Assembly (NCBI GenBank): GCA_013286465.1
Contig: JABDFR010000017.1
Span: 1-47,179 of the forward strand
Direction of reading: 5' to 3'
Source: Acidobacteriota bacterium
GTDB taxonomy: Bacteria; Acidobacteriota; Terriglobia; Acidiferrales; UBA7541
DNA: 47,179 nucleotides
Below the pieces are notes generated by a model. That model ran no database searches, was not told the DNA's origin, and saw only the letters and a list, made by a program, of their open reading frames with translations. A program made the position numbers and the translations under genes. Position 1 is the stretch's first letter. Each line of letters starts with the position of its first letter. Below are positions 27,456-37,042 of the stretch, piece after piece.

Positions 27456-27887
27456 ATGAAGCGCTCCACTTTGTTCCAAGCACTCGCCGCAACGGCTTTT
27501 TCCGCGCTGCTCATCTGCCCAGCGCTCGCGCATCAGGGCACTAAGATGGCACCCGACGCAAAGACGATGACCATCGAGGGCGCCGTTCGAGACCTCGCGT
27601 GCCCCATCCAAAATCCAGCCGGCACCGCCACCAGCTTCAGTTTGCAGTGCACCCTCGATTGCGTTAAGCACGGCTCACCAATCATCATCCTCACCAAAGC
27701 CGGCGAGATCTATTTCCCCATCTCAGGCGACATGCCCGATTCCAGCCAGCGTGAAAAGATGATGCCGTTTGTAGGAAAGTACGTGCAGGCAAGTGGCCCA
27801 GTCTTCACGCGAAACGGAACGCACGCGATCGCCATCACGCAAATCAAGGAACTTACGAGCGTTCACGTCGACACGGATGCTCGCTGA
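27456..27887 (+). CDS. Small secreted protein with conserved-looking cysteines
   Basis: A 143-residue protein with a clear signal peptide (MKRSTLFQALAATAFSALLICPALAHQ). The mature part reads TIEGAVRDLACPIQNP, then QCTLDCVKHGSPIIILTKAGEIYFPI and GKYVQASGPVFTRNGTHAIAITQI. The three mature cysteines (one, then a C-x3-C pair) next to a His, and the strand-rich rest, resemble small periplasmic proteins of soil bacteria that may bind a metal. I do not recognise a named family. GGAGG about eight bases before ATG 27456 supports the start. It is the first gene of a stretch free of REP repeats. Confidence 0.7.
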   Translation: MKRSTLFQALAATAFSALLICPALAHQGTKMAPDAKTMTIEGAVRDLACPIQNPAGTATSFSLQCTLDCVKHGSPIIILTKAGEIYFPISGDMPDSSQREKMMPFVGKYVQASGPVFTRNGTHAIAITQIKELTSVHVDTDAR

Positions 27888-28065
27888 GCCTCCACGTACT
27901 GACTTCCGGGTAGAACGTGATTCGCTCAGAATCGCCGGGCATAAGCGAATTTGAATGCCGGAATCGTCGAGCAGTTATTGCAAACGTTTCGCCGTCCAGC
28001 TCCGGACGGCACCGTGTGCAAAAACAAAAAAGATCGGCGGAACGCTCGGAGTCGGGCGGCCTGGT

Positions 28066-28680
28066 CTAGGAGCGTTCAACTTTGGGCGCCGACTGAGCTC
28101 CCAACGGTTCGCGGAAAGGATCCATCGGAATCGGTGCGTACGCGACCTCGATGATCTCGAGATGCTCCGTCTTCCCAGGCGCGTGCAGATTCACGCGGTC
28201 GCCACGGCTCGCCTTCATCAGCGCACTGGCGAGAGGCGAGCGCCAGCTGATGTAGCCGCGGTCGAGGTCCAGCTCGTCGATGCCTACGATCGAGACCACG
28301 TGTTCGACGCCGGCAGCGTCCTTGTAGGTGACGGTTGCACCGAAGAAGACGCGCGTGGCGGCTGACCCCGGCCGCGGAGCGGCGGGATCGACGACCTCGG
28401 CCGCGTCAATGCGTTTCGTGAGAAAGCGAATCCGCGAATCGATCTGGCCTAACCGCCGCTTGCCGTAGTGGTAGTCGGCGTTTTCACTGCGGTCCCCATT
28501 ACTGGCAGCCCACGCTACGACTTCCACCACCGCGGGCCGCTCGCGACTCAGTAGGAACTGATGCTCGTCTTTGAGGCGCTGCAAACCGGCGGGGGTGATG
28601 TAGTTTTTGAGCGGCGGCCCCGGTGGCTCTGGCCGAGGTCCTCGGAGCGGCCGCTTTTCTCGCATTTGCCAATCTGCCAT
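28066..28680 (-). CDS. greB: Transcription elongation factor GreB family
   Basis: A 204-residue GreA/GreB-type factor that rescues backtracked RNA polymerase by stimulating transcript cleavage. The N-terminal coiled-coil ends in the diagnostic NGDRSENADYHYGKRRLGQIDSRIRFL, whose acidic tip and YHYGKRRL sequence mark GreB rather than GreA. The C-terminal FKBP-like domain includes VVSIVGIDELDLDRGYISWRSPLASALM. A 25-residue Pro/Arg-rich N-terminal stretch precedes the domain. It lies 10 bp after the DinB-like gene on the same strand and is probably co-transcribed with it. Confidence 0.92.
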   Translation of the reverse strand: MADWQMREKRPLRGPRPEPPGPPLKNYITPAGLQRLKDEHQFLLSRERPAVVEVVAWAASNGDRSENADYHYGKRRLGQIDSRIRFLTKRIDAAEVVDPAAPRPGSAATRVFFGATVTYKDAAGVEHVVSIVGIDELDLDRGYISWRSPLASALMKASRGDRVNLHAPGKTEHLEIIEVAYAPIPMDPFREPLGAQSAPKVERS

Positions 28681-28690
28681 AAGAATTCGT

Positions 28691-29215
28691 CTACTTGCGG
28701 ACGCCCAAACCAGAATTCAAAATGTGGTCGATCTGCCGAAGATGGTTCAAGTCGTGTGCCGCTTCCAAGCGCACGAACTCCTCGACCGTTTGCCGTCCGC
28801 GTAATTCGTGGACCCCGTAGCACTCCATCCACCGTGCGCGCGGGACGGACTCCAACAGTCGCAGGTTGCTCTCGCGCAGCGCTCGAAAAACCCCCAACGA
28901 AAGGCTCGCCTCTTGCTGCGCATAGCCCAAGCGCTCCGCCCATACCGCCTGATCCCACCACGGTAAGGCCACGCCCGGATTCGCCAGCATATTTCGCAAT
29001 CGCCAGCCCATGGCCAGCTCTGCGTCCGCCAAGTGCGCTACGATCTCGGCGATTGACCACTTTTCAGGTGCAGGGCGCCGGATCAACTGCTCGGGCGCGA
29101 CATCGCGCAGTCGACGCTCGAGCTGGGATGGGGTGGCTTGTTGTACGCCGATGGGATCCTCATCGCCAAGATAGCTCAGGACGCGGTCTCGGTATTCTGC
29201 GAATGTCTCTGCCAT
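28691..29215 (-). CDS. DinB/YfiT-like putative metal-dependent enzyme
   Basis: A 174-residue protein of the DinB superfamily, four-helix bundles that bind a metal through histidines; members include thiol transferases. Visible are EKWSIAEIVAHLADAE with the first His (about residue 60) and AAHDLNHLRQIDHIL with the last His pair (about 155-159), the usual spacing. The start at 29215 has GAGAGG five bases upstream; upstream in-frame codons look non-coding. It is followed 10 bp later by greB. The substrate is unknown. Confidence 0.85.
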   Translation of the reverse strand: MAETFAEYRDRVLSYLGDEDPIGVQQATPSQLERRLRDVAPEQLIRRPAPEKWSIAEIVAHLADAELAMGWRLRNMLANPGVALPWWDQAVWAERLGYAQQEASLSLGVFRALRESNLRLLESVPRARWMECYGVHELRGRQTVEEFVRLEAAHDLNHLRQIDHILNSGLGVRK

Positions 29216-29559
29216 TGATCCTCTCGGTAGACTGTGTATGCCGCCGAAGGAATAGTCGGCCCGAACCCGATAACACGGTACGCGAGCGGCGGCTGCAGTG
29301 CAACGCGGCGACTGGCCGCACTCGACTGCTGCCAACATCGTCACTGGTCGTTGAACGAACGAAGGAAAACTGAAGGCCGCAGGCTTGGCTGCCCGCTGCA
29401 ATGTCACTCCCAGACGATCAGCAAACCGGAAATTATCCCGCAAAGATACAAATCAAGCTGTCGAGTCGCGCTCACGGCGGAAGGCTCTCAATCATTCGAC
29501 ATACTTGCACGCCGAGCCGATGCTCTCGTCTTCGTTGCTCACTTGCCCTTCAGCAGAGT

Positions 29560-29810
29560 CCCGCGGAAGCGTATCCACGCAGCGTCTCTGCTTACAATTG
29601 GCTGGGAATCGCCTACGCGCAGCAAGGCCGAACGGAAGAGGACCTGCAAAACTTCAATTGGGCCATCGCTCATTCCCCGGTCCCCTCTGCTCAACACTAC
29701 TCCAACGCCAGCCAGGCACTCATGATCCTGGGCCGATTCGACGAGGCAAAAAAAATGATCGACGAATGGCGCGGCATTGTTGGGCAAGGTTGCGGACGTT
29801 CACGATTTGG
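29560..29810 (+). pseudogene. TPR-repeat fragment, remnant of a longer TPR protein
   Basis: In the + frame, YPRSVSAYNWLGIAYAQQGRTEEDL and SNASQALMILGRFDEAKKMIDE form about two tetratricopeptide repeats. Upstream and downstream residues in the same frame do not look like protein, and no start with a ribosome site precedes it. The pattern is familiar from Ser/Thr kinase-TPR proteins of Acidobacteriota, so this is probably a decayed internal piece. The region 29216-29560 before it holds nothing I recognise. Confidence 0.55.
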
Positions 29811-29876
29811 GTTACTGATGATGACGGCAAGCACGTCTGGTGCGCGGCGGCGTCGCGAAGTTAAGGAGGGATAGAG

Positions 29877-30377
29877 ATGAAGGCGTGGAAAAAAGCTGCG
29901 ATTGCGGTCGTTCTCGTGTTGATCTTCGGGTTGTGGTACTGGTTCCGGCCCGACCGGCTTTTCACCAACGTAAGAGTGGACGAAGCGATGCCTGCGCCAC
30001 AAGGCGCGGCGGCTGCCCTGCCGATCGAGTCGGGAACGTTCTACACGATTCTGCATCCGACTTCGGGCACGGCGACGATCTATGAGATGGCGGACGGGAC
30101 GCGCATGTTGCGGTTCACGAATTTCGATACGTCGAACGGGCCGGAGGTACACGTCTACATGGTCGCCGCGGACGATGCCAAGGATGTGGCAACGGTGGAG
30201 CGCGCAGGATTCGTCGACTTGGGCGCAATCAAAGGAAACGTCGGCGACCAAAACTACATACTTCCGGGTGATTTGGACATGGCGAAATATCGCGCCGTAT
30301 CCATTTGGTGCAAACGATTCAGCGTAAATTTTGGCGCTGCCGCACTGAAGCCTGCCCCGGCGTCGGGGCTAGAATAG
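29877..30377 (+). CDS. Membrane-anchored DM13-domain protein
   Basis: A 166-residue protein with a single N-terminal membrane segment (AAIAVVLVLIFGLWYWF, residues 7-23) and an extracytoplasmic DM13 domain: GTFYTILHPTSGTATIYEMADGTRMLRFTNF, GPEVHVYMVAADDAKDV and the near-C-terminal VSIWCKRFSVNFGAAAL with the conserved Cys. DM13 domains are proposed to take part in electron transfer or redox of surface proteins; the precise role is unknown. A very strong ribosome site AAGGAGG precedes ATG 29877. Downstream, convergent, lie the UBP zinc-finger and cytochrome P460 genes. Confidence 0.85.
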   Translation: MKAWKKAAIAVVLVLIFGLWYWFRPDRLFTNVRVDEAMPAPQGAAAALPIESGTFYTILHPTSGTATIYEMADGTRMLRFTNFDTSNGPEVHVYMVAADDAKDVATVERAGFVDLGAIKGNVGDQNYILPGDLDMAKYRAVSIWCKRFSVNFGAAALKPAPASGLE

Positions 30378-30467
30378 AAACCCGGGCCGGCAATACTCCG
30401 GCAGCTTCAAGTCCTGGCTAACTCGACTTGCCGGGAGTCAGCCGGTCGCAGGCCGCGAATATTCGCA

Positions 30468-30821
30468 TCACTCGTGGAGCAGGCTTTGCCATTCCGCCGG
30501 CACTCGCCCCGCCGGCCCCGGCGCAGGCTGATCCAGCGGATGCCATCGCGGGCTAAGCAGCTTAGGCCCCGCAAAAAATTCCCCCGTTCCGTAATCGTAG
30601 AACCAATTCTCCCCGTGCTCGAAGCTATGGATCACCGGATGGCCGCTGCTCGCGTGATGCTTCGAAGCATGCTGGTTCGGCGAACTATCGCAGCAGCCGA
30701 TATGCCCGCACTCGGCGCACCGGCGAAGGTGCAGCCACCATCCGCCAGTAGCCAGGCACTCGACGCAACCCGTACCGCTCGGCGTCGCCTTCAAATTTAT
30801 TCCCTTATGTGTACTCTCCAT
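30468..30821 (-). CDS. UBP-type zinc-finger protein
   Basis: A 117-residue protein with an almost complete UBP-type zinc finger: CVECLATGG, HLRRCAECGHIGCCDSS, HASKHHASSGHPVIHSFEHGENWFYDY. In eukaryotic deubiquitinases this fold binds the ubiquitin tail; bacterial stand-alone versions are common but their ligand is not known. GGGAGA lies a few bases before ATG 30821 (an alternative ATG is at 30824). It starts 26 bp after the cytochrome P460 stop, so the two are likely co-transcribed. Confidence 0.87.
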   Translation of the reverse strand: MESTHKGINLKATPSGTGCVECLATGGWWLHLRRCAECGHIGCCDSSPNQHASKHHASSGHPVIHSFEHGENWFYDYGTGEFFAGPKLLSPRWHPLDQPAPGPAGRVPAEWQSLLHE

Positions 30822-30847
30822 CATTTCTCCCATCGAAGAATAATCCA

Positions 30848-31369
30848 TCAAGGCGCGTAGGTAGTGAAAACCAGGTCGTGCGCCTTATTTTGCGCGTGGC
30901 AGGGAAAGCAGGGCTTCATAAACGCCGCATCCACAGGCTTCCCATCCGCATTGAAATGCCCGAATCCCCAACCTCCCGTCGCCGCGTACTTCTTAGAATC
31001 CTTAACCATAAATTGCACGTTCGTGGGCGCACCAGGAACGAAAGATTGCGGCTGCCCAAAAATCTTGTCGTTCTCCGCCGACGGAGAATTAACGTAATGC
31101 AAAGCGGCAAGGATCGTGCCATCAGGAAAGGGAATTGTCCCCGCGCGGTAAGCCTTCATCGCGACATCATTCCCCAGCACAGCCCCCAAGCTGTTCAGCT
31201 TCCCCGCCTCGTGCGCCGAGGAGACCCACTGCCAGTCACGATATCCCGCAGGCTTTTCCGTCACCCATGGCGCGCCACCCTCATCAGCCCTTCCAGATAC
31301 AGGACCCATCGAAGCCGCCACCACAATCATCGACGCGACCGATACCAGCAGAAACGCAATCGCTTTCAT
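30848..31369 (-). CDS. Cytochrome P460-family protein
   Basis: A 173-residue exported protein with a signal peptide (MKAIAFLLVSVASMIVVAASM) and a C-terminal heme-binding CFPCH motif (CxxCH) in MKPCFPCHAQNKAHD. The domain GYRDWQWVSSAH...FPDGTILAALHY...GGWGFGHFNADGKPVD matches cytochrome P460, a c-type protein known in hydroxylamine and nitric oxide detoxification. The usual cross-linking lysine cannot be assigned here with certainty. It lies upstream of the UBP zinc-finger gene on the minus strand. Confidence 0.85.
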   Translation of the reverse strand: MKAIAFLLVSVASMIVVAASMGPVSGRADEGGAPWVTEKPAGYRDWQWVSSAHEAGKLNSLGAVLGNDVAMKAYRAGTIPFPDGTILAALHYVNSPSAENDKIFGQPQSFVPGAPTNVQFMVKDSKKYAATGGWGFGHFNADGKPVDAAFMKPCFPCHAQNKAHDLVFTTYAP

Positions 31370-31907
31370 AGTCGATCCTTTCAGATGTGATTTTCATACG
31401 TCATGCGTGGCCTGTGATTTAAGCGCATATCTTTCTGACGTGCAACATGGCGAAAAGGTGTCAGCGAAGAGCATACTCTCGAAGCCTTGCAGAAAATCGA
31501 AACGTAACGAGAACCCGCAGACTGTGCGAGTGTAGCCGCTTGCTGCCACAATACCTGCCGAAAAGAACCGACCTTTCTGGCTGCGCACAATCCCAACTGG
31601 ACTAGATCGCACTCCGTCTGAACCAACGCCCGCGAAAAACCTCAGGCTTCCAGACTCCAGCCAGTAAACTGCGCGAACGTGTTGCGCTGAGTCTTTGAAC
31701 CCCCAGCGCAAACCGGACAACTGGAACCGCGCCAAAAAACGATGTGTACGGTAATGCGACGTACCGACAGTCTGCGTTAACTCCCCCCTCGACCTAAAGT
31801 CGCATTCAGACCCGCCGATAACCTTACATGCGGCGTCGCGCCGCAACCGCCGCACCGCTCACCGGCCGAATCGAGCATCGTCGAGCGTGCTTCGAGCCGA
31901 GTCTTGA
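31370..31907. other. Gene-free interval of about 540 bp
   Basis: Between the divergent cytochrome P460 and TonB-receptor genes no convincing gene is visible. The longest open frame (31394-31855, minus) has a protein with no recognisable motif, no ribosome site and poor composition. The interval must hold the promoters of both neighbours, but I could not place them. Confidence 0.4.
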
Positions 31908-33914
31908 ATGCGCAGACCCATGGCACTGATCGCTCTCGGCGTTTTTGCGCTGGGACGCGTGTGCTCCGCCCAGGATTCAAAGCCGCCAGACCTCGCGGAT
32001 ATGAGCCTCGAGCAGCTCACCCAGATCAACGTCTACTCGGCTTCCAAGCACGAGCAAAGTGTCAGCGATGCACCTTCCTCGGTCACCGTCATCACCGCCG
32101 ACGAAATTCAACGCTACGGCTACCGCACCCTGGCCGACATTCTCGAGACCGTTCGCGGCTTCTACATCACCTCCGATCGCTATCAGAGCTACATCGGCGT
32201 CCGCGGCTTCGGCCGCTTGGGCGATTGGAACAGCCGCATTCTCCTGCTGGTGGATGGCCACCGCATCAACGACAGTGTGCTGGGACAAGCCTTCATCGGA
32301 TTGGAATTCCCCGTCGACATCGATTTAATTCAACGCATCGAGATCATTCGCGGACCAAGTTCATCGCTCTATGGCGCCGAAGCATTTTTCGCGGTCATCG
32401 ATGTGTTCACGCGAAAGGACCATCAGCCCAAGCGCGAAGAGATCTCGTTCGCCGCAGGCAGCTTCGGTTCCTACGGCGGCCGGGCCACCTGGGAAGACGC
32501 GTACAAAGGCACGGCCTTCACGCTTTCCGGTTCATTTTATTCCAGCACCGGCCCATCGCTGTTTTTCCCGGAATTCAATAGTCCGGCCACCAACAATGGC
32601 GTCACCAGCAATACAAATTATGAGAGCTATCAGCGTGTCCTCGCCACCGTCACCCACGGTGGATTCACATTGCAGGGCGTATACAATTCCCAAAACAAAG
32701 GCGTGCCCACGGCCTATTTCGACTCGCTTTTTAACGATCCGCGAACTCGCAATCTCCAGGGCATCGACTACTTGGATTTACGGTACCAACACTCGTTCGG
32801 AAAAAAGTGGCAATTGGACGCCCGCACTTCCGTGAGCAGAAACACGCTCTATGGGCCGGTGGTCTACGACCCTGCCCCGGCTCCGCCGGACACCTACTCG
32901 TACAACGGCCAGTGGTGGGACACTGAAATCAAAGTGAGCAGGTCTCTGCCGCACGACACCACGCTAACTTTCGGAACGGAGATCACCGACAACTTTAGGC
33001 TGTCGGAATTCAATCTCGATCCGAACGTCAGCCCGGTTGCCACGAGGGTTACCGCGAAATCGGTCAACTACGCGGGATACGCCCAGCTCGATTCTCAAAT
33101 CAACAAACAGTTTTCCGTCAGCGCCGGCGTTCGTTACGACTACTACGACGGAGGGTTTGGCGGCAGCGCCAATCCCCGCATCGGCCTGATTTATCACCCG
33201 GCGGCTTCGACCACTGCCAAAATTCTCTACGGCAGCGCCTTCCGGGCTCCCGTGCCGTATGAGAGCGACCCGGACTACGGCCCCTTCTACGTCGGCAATC
33301 CGAAGCTACAACCGGAGAAAATCCGCAGCGTGGAGGGAATTCTGGAGCAAGGCCTTGGCAGCCACCTTCGCGCCTCGGGCTCGCTGTTCTACAATCGCAT
33401 CACCAGCCTCATAACTCTGGACACAGACCCATCTACCGGTCTCTCCGTATACGAAAATTCTCAGGCAGCAACAGCCAAGGGCGTCGAACTCGAGCTGAGC
33501 GGAGGCTTATCCAACGGCTTGACCGGCCGCGCCAGCTACAGCTATACGCAGACAGCCAACTCGATGACCGGCCGGACTCCGCCGAATTCTCCATCGAATC
33601 TAGTCAAGCTGAATGTGGCCATGCCGCTCTTTCATCAGAAGATTTCGACCGCCCTCGACGGGCAGTACACCGGCACGGTCACCACGTTGGCGGGAAATAC
33701 CTTGGGCGGATTCTCCGTCTTGAACGCCACGGTAATCGCCCACACTTTTGGCAAACACGCAGATTTTTCCGCGAGCGTCTACAATCTGCTCGACAAAAAA
33801 TACTTTTTCCCGGGCCGTCCCGAAGATCCTGAGGACGCGCTCCTGCAAGACGGAACGACCTTCCGAGTCAAACTCACTTACCGCTTCAATCCCGACAGCG
33901 GTGCAGCGCACTAG
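31908..33914 (+). CDS. TonB-dependent outer-membrane receptor
   Basis: A 668-residue receptor with a signal peptide (MALIALGVFALGRVCSAQ), a periplasmic plug domain (SVSDAPSSVTVITADEIQRYGYRTLADILETVRG to RGPSSSLYGAEAFFAVIDV, about residues 50-160) and a 22-strand-type beta barrel whose C-terminus reads FRVKLTYRFNPDSGAAH. This is the classical siderophore/cobalamin receptor architecture, unlike the Oar-like receptor at 24130. The substrate cannot be read from sequence. It converges on the mdtC-like gene with only two bases between stops, and lacks REP repeats. Start at 31908 or 31917. Confidence 0.9.
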   Translation: MRRPMALIALGVFALGRVCSAQDSKPPDLADMSLEQLTQINVYSASKHEQSVSDAPSSVTVITADEIQRYGYRTLADILETVRGFYITSDRYQSYIGVRGFGRLGDWNSRILLLVDGHRINDSVLGQAFIGLEFPVDIDLIQRIEIIRGPSSSLYGAEAFFAVIDVFTRKDHQPKREEISFAAGSFGSYGGRATWEDAYKGTAFTLSGSFYSSTGPSLFFPEFNSPATNNGVTSNTNYESYQRVLATVTHGGFTLQGVYNSQNKGVPTAYFDSLFNDPRTRNLQGIDYLDLRYQHSFGKKWQLDARTSVSRNTLYGPVVYDPAPAPPDTYSYNGQWWDTEIKVSRSLPHDTTLTFGTEITDNFRLSEFNLDPNVSPVATRVTAKSVNYAGYAQLDSQINKQFSVSAGVRYDYYDGGFGGSANPRIGLIYHPAASTTAKILYGSAFRAPVPYESDPDYGPFYVGNPKLQPEKIRSVEGILEQGLGSHLRASGSLFYNRITSLITLDTDPSTGLSVYENSQAATAKGVELELSGGLSNGLTGRASYSYTQTANSMTGRTPPNSPSNLVKLNVAMPLFHQKISTALDGQYTGTVTTLAGNTLGGFSVLNATVIAHTFGKHADFSASVYNLLDKKYFFPGRPEDPEDALLQDGTTFRVKLTYRFNPDSGAAH

Positions 33915-33916
33915 CC

Positions 33917-36900
33917 TTAATCTGCGTTCGAAGGATAAGGCGGCGCACCAGCCACTCCAGCAGTGGGTGGAAGATGCCGGCGCCGTCCCAGCAGCCGCAA
34001 CCGGAATCGATCCAGGTAAAGGTAAAGCACCGGCGTAGTAAACAGCGTCAACATCTGGCTCACAATCAACCCACCCACGATCGCAATTCCCAAAGGCCGC
34101 CGCAATTCCGATCCCACTCCGCCGCCAATCGCAATTGGTATCCCGCCAAAAAGCGCCGCCGCGGTAGTCATCATGATCGGCCGAAAACGCAGCAGACAAG
34201 CCTGATAAATCGAATCCTCCGGCGACATCCCATGAACCCGCTCCGCCTCCAAAGCAAAATCAATCATCATGATCGCGTTCTTCTTCACGATCCCAATCAA
34301 CAAAATGATCCCGATCAAAGCAATGATCGAAAGTTCCACCCGGCAAATCAAAAGCGCCAGCAGCGCTCCCACTCCCGCCGAAGGCAAAGTAGAAAGAATC
34401 GTAATCGGGTGGACGTAACTCTCGTACAGCACGCCCAACACGATATAAACCGCCACCAGCGCCGCCAAAATCAAAATCGGCTCGTTCTTCAACGAATCCT
34501 GAAATGCCTGCGCCGTCCCCTGAAAGCTCGGATGGATCGACGAAGGCATCCCAATCGTCCGCTCCACTTCCGTAATCGACTTCACCGCATCGCCCAGCGC
34601 CATCCCCGGCGTCAAGTTAAATGAAAAAGTCACAGCAGGGAATTGCCCCTGGTGCGAAACCGCCAGCGAAGTCTGCGTCTGTTCGTAATGTGTAAACGCG
34701 CTCAGCGGCACCTCCGTCCCATTCGTCGAAGGCACGTAAATATTCTTCAGCGAGTCCGGGCTCTGCCCGAATTTCGGGTCCACTTCCATCACCACGTGAT
34801 ACTGATTGATGCCCTCGTACATCGTCGACACTTGGCGCTGCCCAAACGCATCATAAAGCACGTTATCAATCAAAGCCGGCGTCAATCCCAACCGGCTGGC
34901 CGTAGGCCGGTCGATCACCAACGAAGCCTGCAACCCATGATTCTGCTGATCGCTCGAAATATCCTTCAATTCTTTCAACGTATGCAGCTTCTGTTCCAAC
35001 TTCGGCGCAAACTCCAGCAGATCCGGCAAATTATCGCCCTGCAAAGTATATTGATACTGCGCATTCGACTGCCGCCCGCCGATCTGCACATCCTGCACCG
35101 CCTGCAGATACAGCGTCGCGCCAGGGATCTTCGCCATCTTCCCGCGCAACCGCGCAATCACCAGGTCCGCCGAAAGCTTCCGCTCCCCGATCGGCCTCAG
35201 CGACGCGAACACGCGCCCGGTATTCTGCGCTCCCTGCCCGCCGGTAAATCCCACCACGCTTTCCACCGCCGGATCGTCCTTCATGATCTGAATAAACTGC
35301 GACAGCTTCTTCTGCATCGACTGAAACGAAATATCCTGCGACGCCAGTATTCCGCCGTTCACTCGCCCGGTATCCTGCTGCGGAAAAAATCCCTTGGGAA
35401 TCACGATATAGAGATAAATCGCCAGCCCAATGGTGATAAACGTAGCCAGCAGCATCACCGGCTGGTGCCGCAACACCCACCGCAACCCAGCGTCATACTC
35501 CTCGTGCATCCATTCAAATCCACGTTCGCTCAACCGGTAAATCCAATTGTGTTTTTCTTTCTTCTCCGGCTTCAGAAACAGCGCGCACATCATCGGCGTG
35601 GTCGTCAGCGACACCACCATCGAAATTCCCACCGCCACGCTCAAAGTCACCGCAAACTCGCGGAACAACCGCCCCACGATTCCGCCCATCAGCAAAATCG
35701 GAATAAACACCGCAATCAGCGAAGTGCTCATCGACAACACGGTGAACCCGATCTCTTTCGCCCCGAGGTACGCCGCCTGCACCGGCTTCATGCCCTTCTC
35801 GATGTGCCTCGTGATGTTCTCGATCACCACGATCGCGTCATCCACCACGAACCCGGTAGAAATCGTCAGCGCCATCAGCGATAAGTTATCGAGCGAATAC
35901 CCCAGCAAATACATCGCGCCAAACGTCCCAATCAACGACAGCGGCACCGACACGCTCGGAATCAACGTCGCCCATACGTTCCGCAGAAATGCAAACACCA
36001 CAAAAATCACCAAAAGCACCGAAATAATCAGCGTAATCTGCACGTCCCGCACGGAAGTGCGAATCGTAGTCGTGCGATCCACCACCACATCGATCTTGAT
36101 CGGCGGCGGTATCGACGCCTGCAACTGCGGCAGCAACGCCCGCACGCGATCCACCGTCCCGATAATGTTCGCCCCCGGCTGCCGGAAAATAATAATCAGC
36201 ACGCTGGGCTTGCCGTTCGCCACTCCCGCCGTATGCACGTCCTCCACGTCATCGACCACCGTGGAAACATCCGAAAGCCGCACCGGCGCCCCATTTTTGT
36301 ACGCCACGATCTGTTGCCCGTACTGCGCCGCATGAAACAGTTGGTCGTTGTCGTTCATCAACTGCGCAGTCTGCTTGTCGCCCAACTCTCCCTTCGGCGC
36401 GTTCGCATTCGCGCTGCTCAACGCCGTGCGCACCTGTTCGATTCCCACTCCCAAATTACTCAACTGCAGCGGATTCAGTTCCGCGCGCACCGCCGGAAGG
36501 GAACTCCCGCCCACAAAAACCTGCCCCACTCCGTCGATCTGCGAAAGCTTCTGCGCCAGGATCGAACTGCCCACGTCGTACATCTGCGGCTTCGTAGCCG
36601 TTTCGGAAGTCAGCGCCAAAATCAAAACCGGCGCGTCCGCGGGATTTACTTTTCGCCACGTAGGATTGCTGGGAAGGTTGGTCGGCAATTGCCCGCGCGC
36701 CGCATTGATCGCCGCTTGCACGTCGCGCGCCGCCGCATCGATATTCCGGTTCAGATCGAATTGCAGCACGATGCTCGTCGAGCCCAGCTGGCTCGTCGAA
36801 GTCATCTGCGTCACGTTGGCAATGCGCCCGAATTGCCGCTCAAGCGGCGTAGCCACGGCAGACGCCATCGTCTCCGGACTCGCCCCCGGCAACGCGGCAT

Positions 36901-37042
36901 TTATATTGATGGTAGGAAATTCCACCTGCGGCAGCGGCGCCACCGGCAGCAAGTTGTACGACAGCGCCCCGGCCATTAGCAGCGCCAGCGTCAACAACGA
37001 CGTCGCGACCGGCCGCCGGATGAATGGCGCCGAAATGTTCAT
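33917..37042 (-). CDS. mdtC: RND efflux transporter, second inner-membrane subunit (MdtC-like)
   Basis: A 1041-residue hydrophobe/amphiphile-efflux RND pump that exports drugs with the proton gradient. It begins [27 protein letters not shown] (TM1), has two large periplasmic loops and the TM4 proton-relay signature [19 protein letters not shown] with the paired Asp. [23 protein letters not shown] near residue 920 is the RND repeat motif. Two such pumps follow each other here, as in mdtB-mdtC, where they form a heterotrimer. Its ATG overlaps the end of the upstream gene by four bases (ATGA). No TolC-like outer-membrane factor is in the window. Confidence 0.92.
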   Translation of the reverse strand: MNISAPFIRRPVATSLLTLALLMAGALSYNLLPVAPLPQVEFPTININAALPGASPETMASAVATPLERQFGRIANVTQMTSTSQLGSTSIVLQFDLNRNIDAAARDVQAAINAARGQLPTNLPSNPTWRKVNPADAPVLILALTSETATKPQMYDVGSSILAQKLSQIDGVGQVFVGGSSLPAVRAELNPLQLSNLGVGIEQVRTALSSANANAPKGELGDKQTAQLMNDNDQLFHAAQYGQQIVAYKNGAPVRLSDVSTVVDDVEDVHTAGVANGKPSVLIIIFRQPGANIIGTVDRVRALLPQLQASIPPPIKIDVVVDRTTTIRTSVRDVQITLIISVLLVIFVVFAFLRNVWATLIPSVSVPLSLIGTFGAMYLLGYSLDNLSLMALTISTGFVVDDAIVVIENITRHIEKGMKPVQAAYLGAKEIGFTVLSMSTSLIAVFIPILLMGGIVGRLFREFAVTLSVAVGISMVVSLTTTPMMCALFLKPEKKEKHNWIYRLSERGFEWMHEEYDAGLRWVLRHQPVMLLATFITIGLAIYLYIVIPKGFFPQQDTGRVNGGILASQDISFQSMQKKLSQFIQIMKDDPAVESVVGFTGGQGAQNTGRVFASLRPIGERKLSADLVIARLRGKMAKIPGATLYLQAVQDVQIGGRQSNAQYQYTLQGDNLPDLLEFAPKLEQKLHTLKELKDISSDQQNHGLQASLVIDRPTASRLGLTPALIDNVLYDAFGQRQVSTMYEGINQYHVVMEVDPKFGQSPDSLKNIYVPSTNGTEVPLSAFTHYEQTQTSLAVSHQGQFPAVTFSFNLTPGMALGDAVKSITEVERTIGMPSSIHPSFQGTAQAFQDSLKNEPILILAALVAVYIVLGVLYESYVHPITILSTLPSAGVGALLALLICRVELSIIALIGIILLIGIVKKNAIMMIDFALEAERVHGMSPEDSIYQACLLRFRPIMMTTAAALFGGIPIAIGGGVGSELRRPLGIAIVGGLIVSQMLTLFTTPVLYLYLDRFRLRLLGRRRHLPPTAGVAGAPPYPSNAD

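Noticed and set aside
31394-31855. 153-codon minus-strand ORF between the P460 and TonB-receptor genes
   Set aside because: No ribosome site, no recognisable motif and a composition unlike neighbouring genes.
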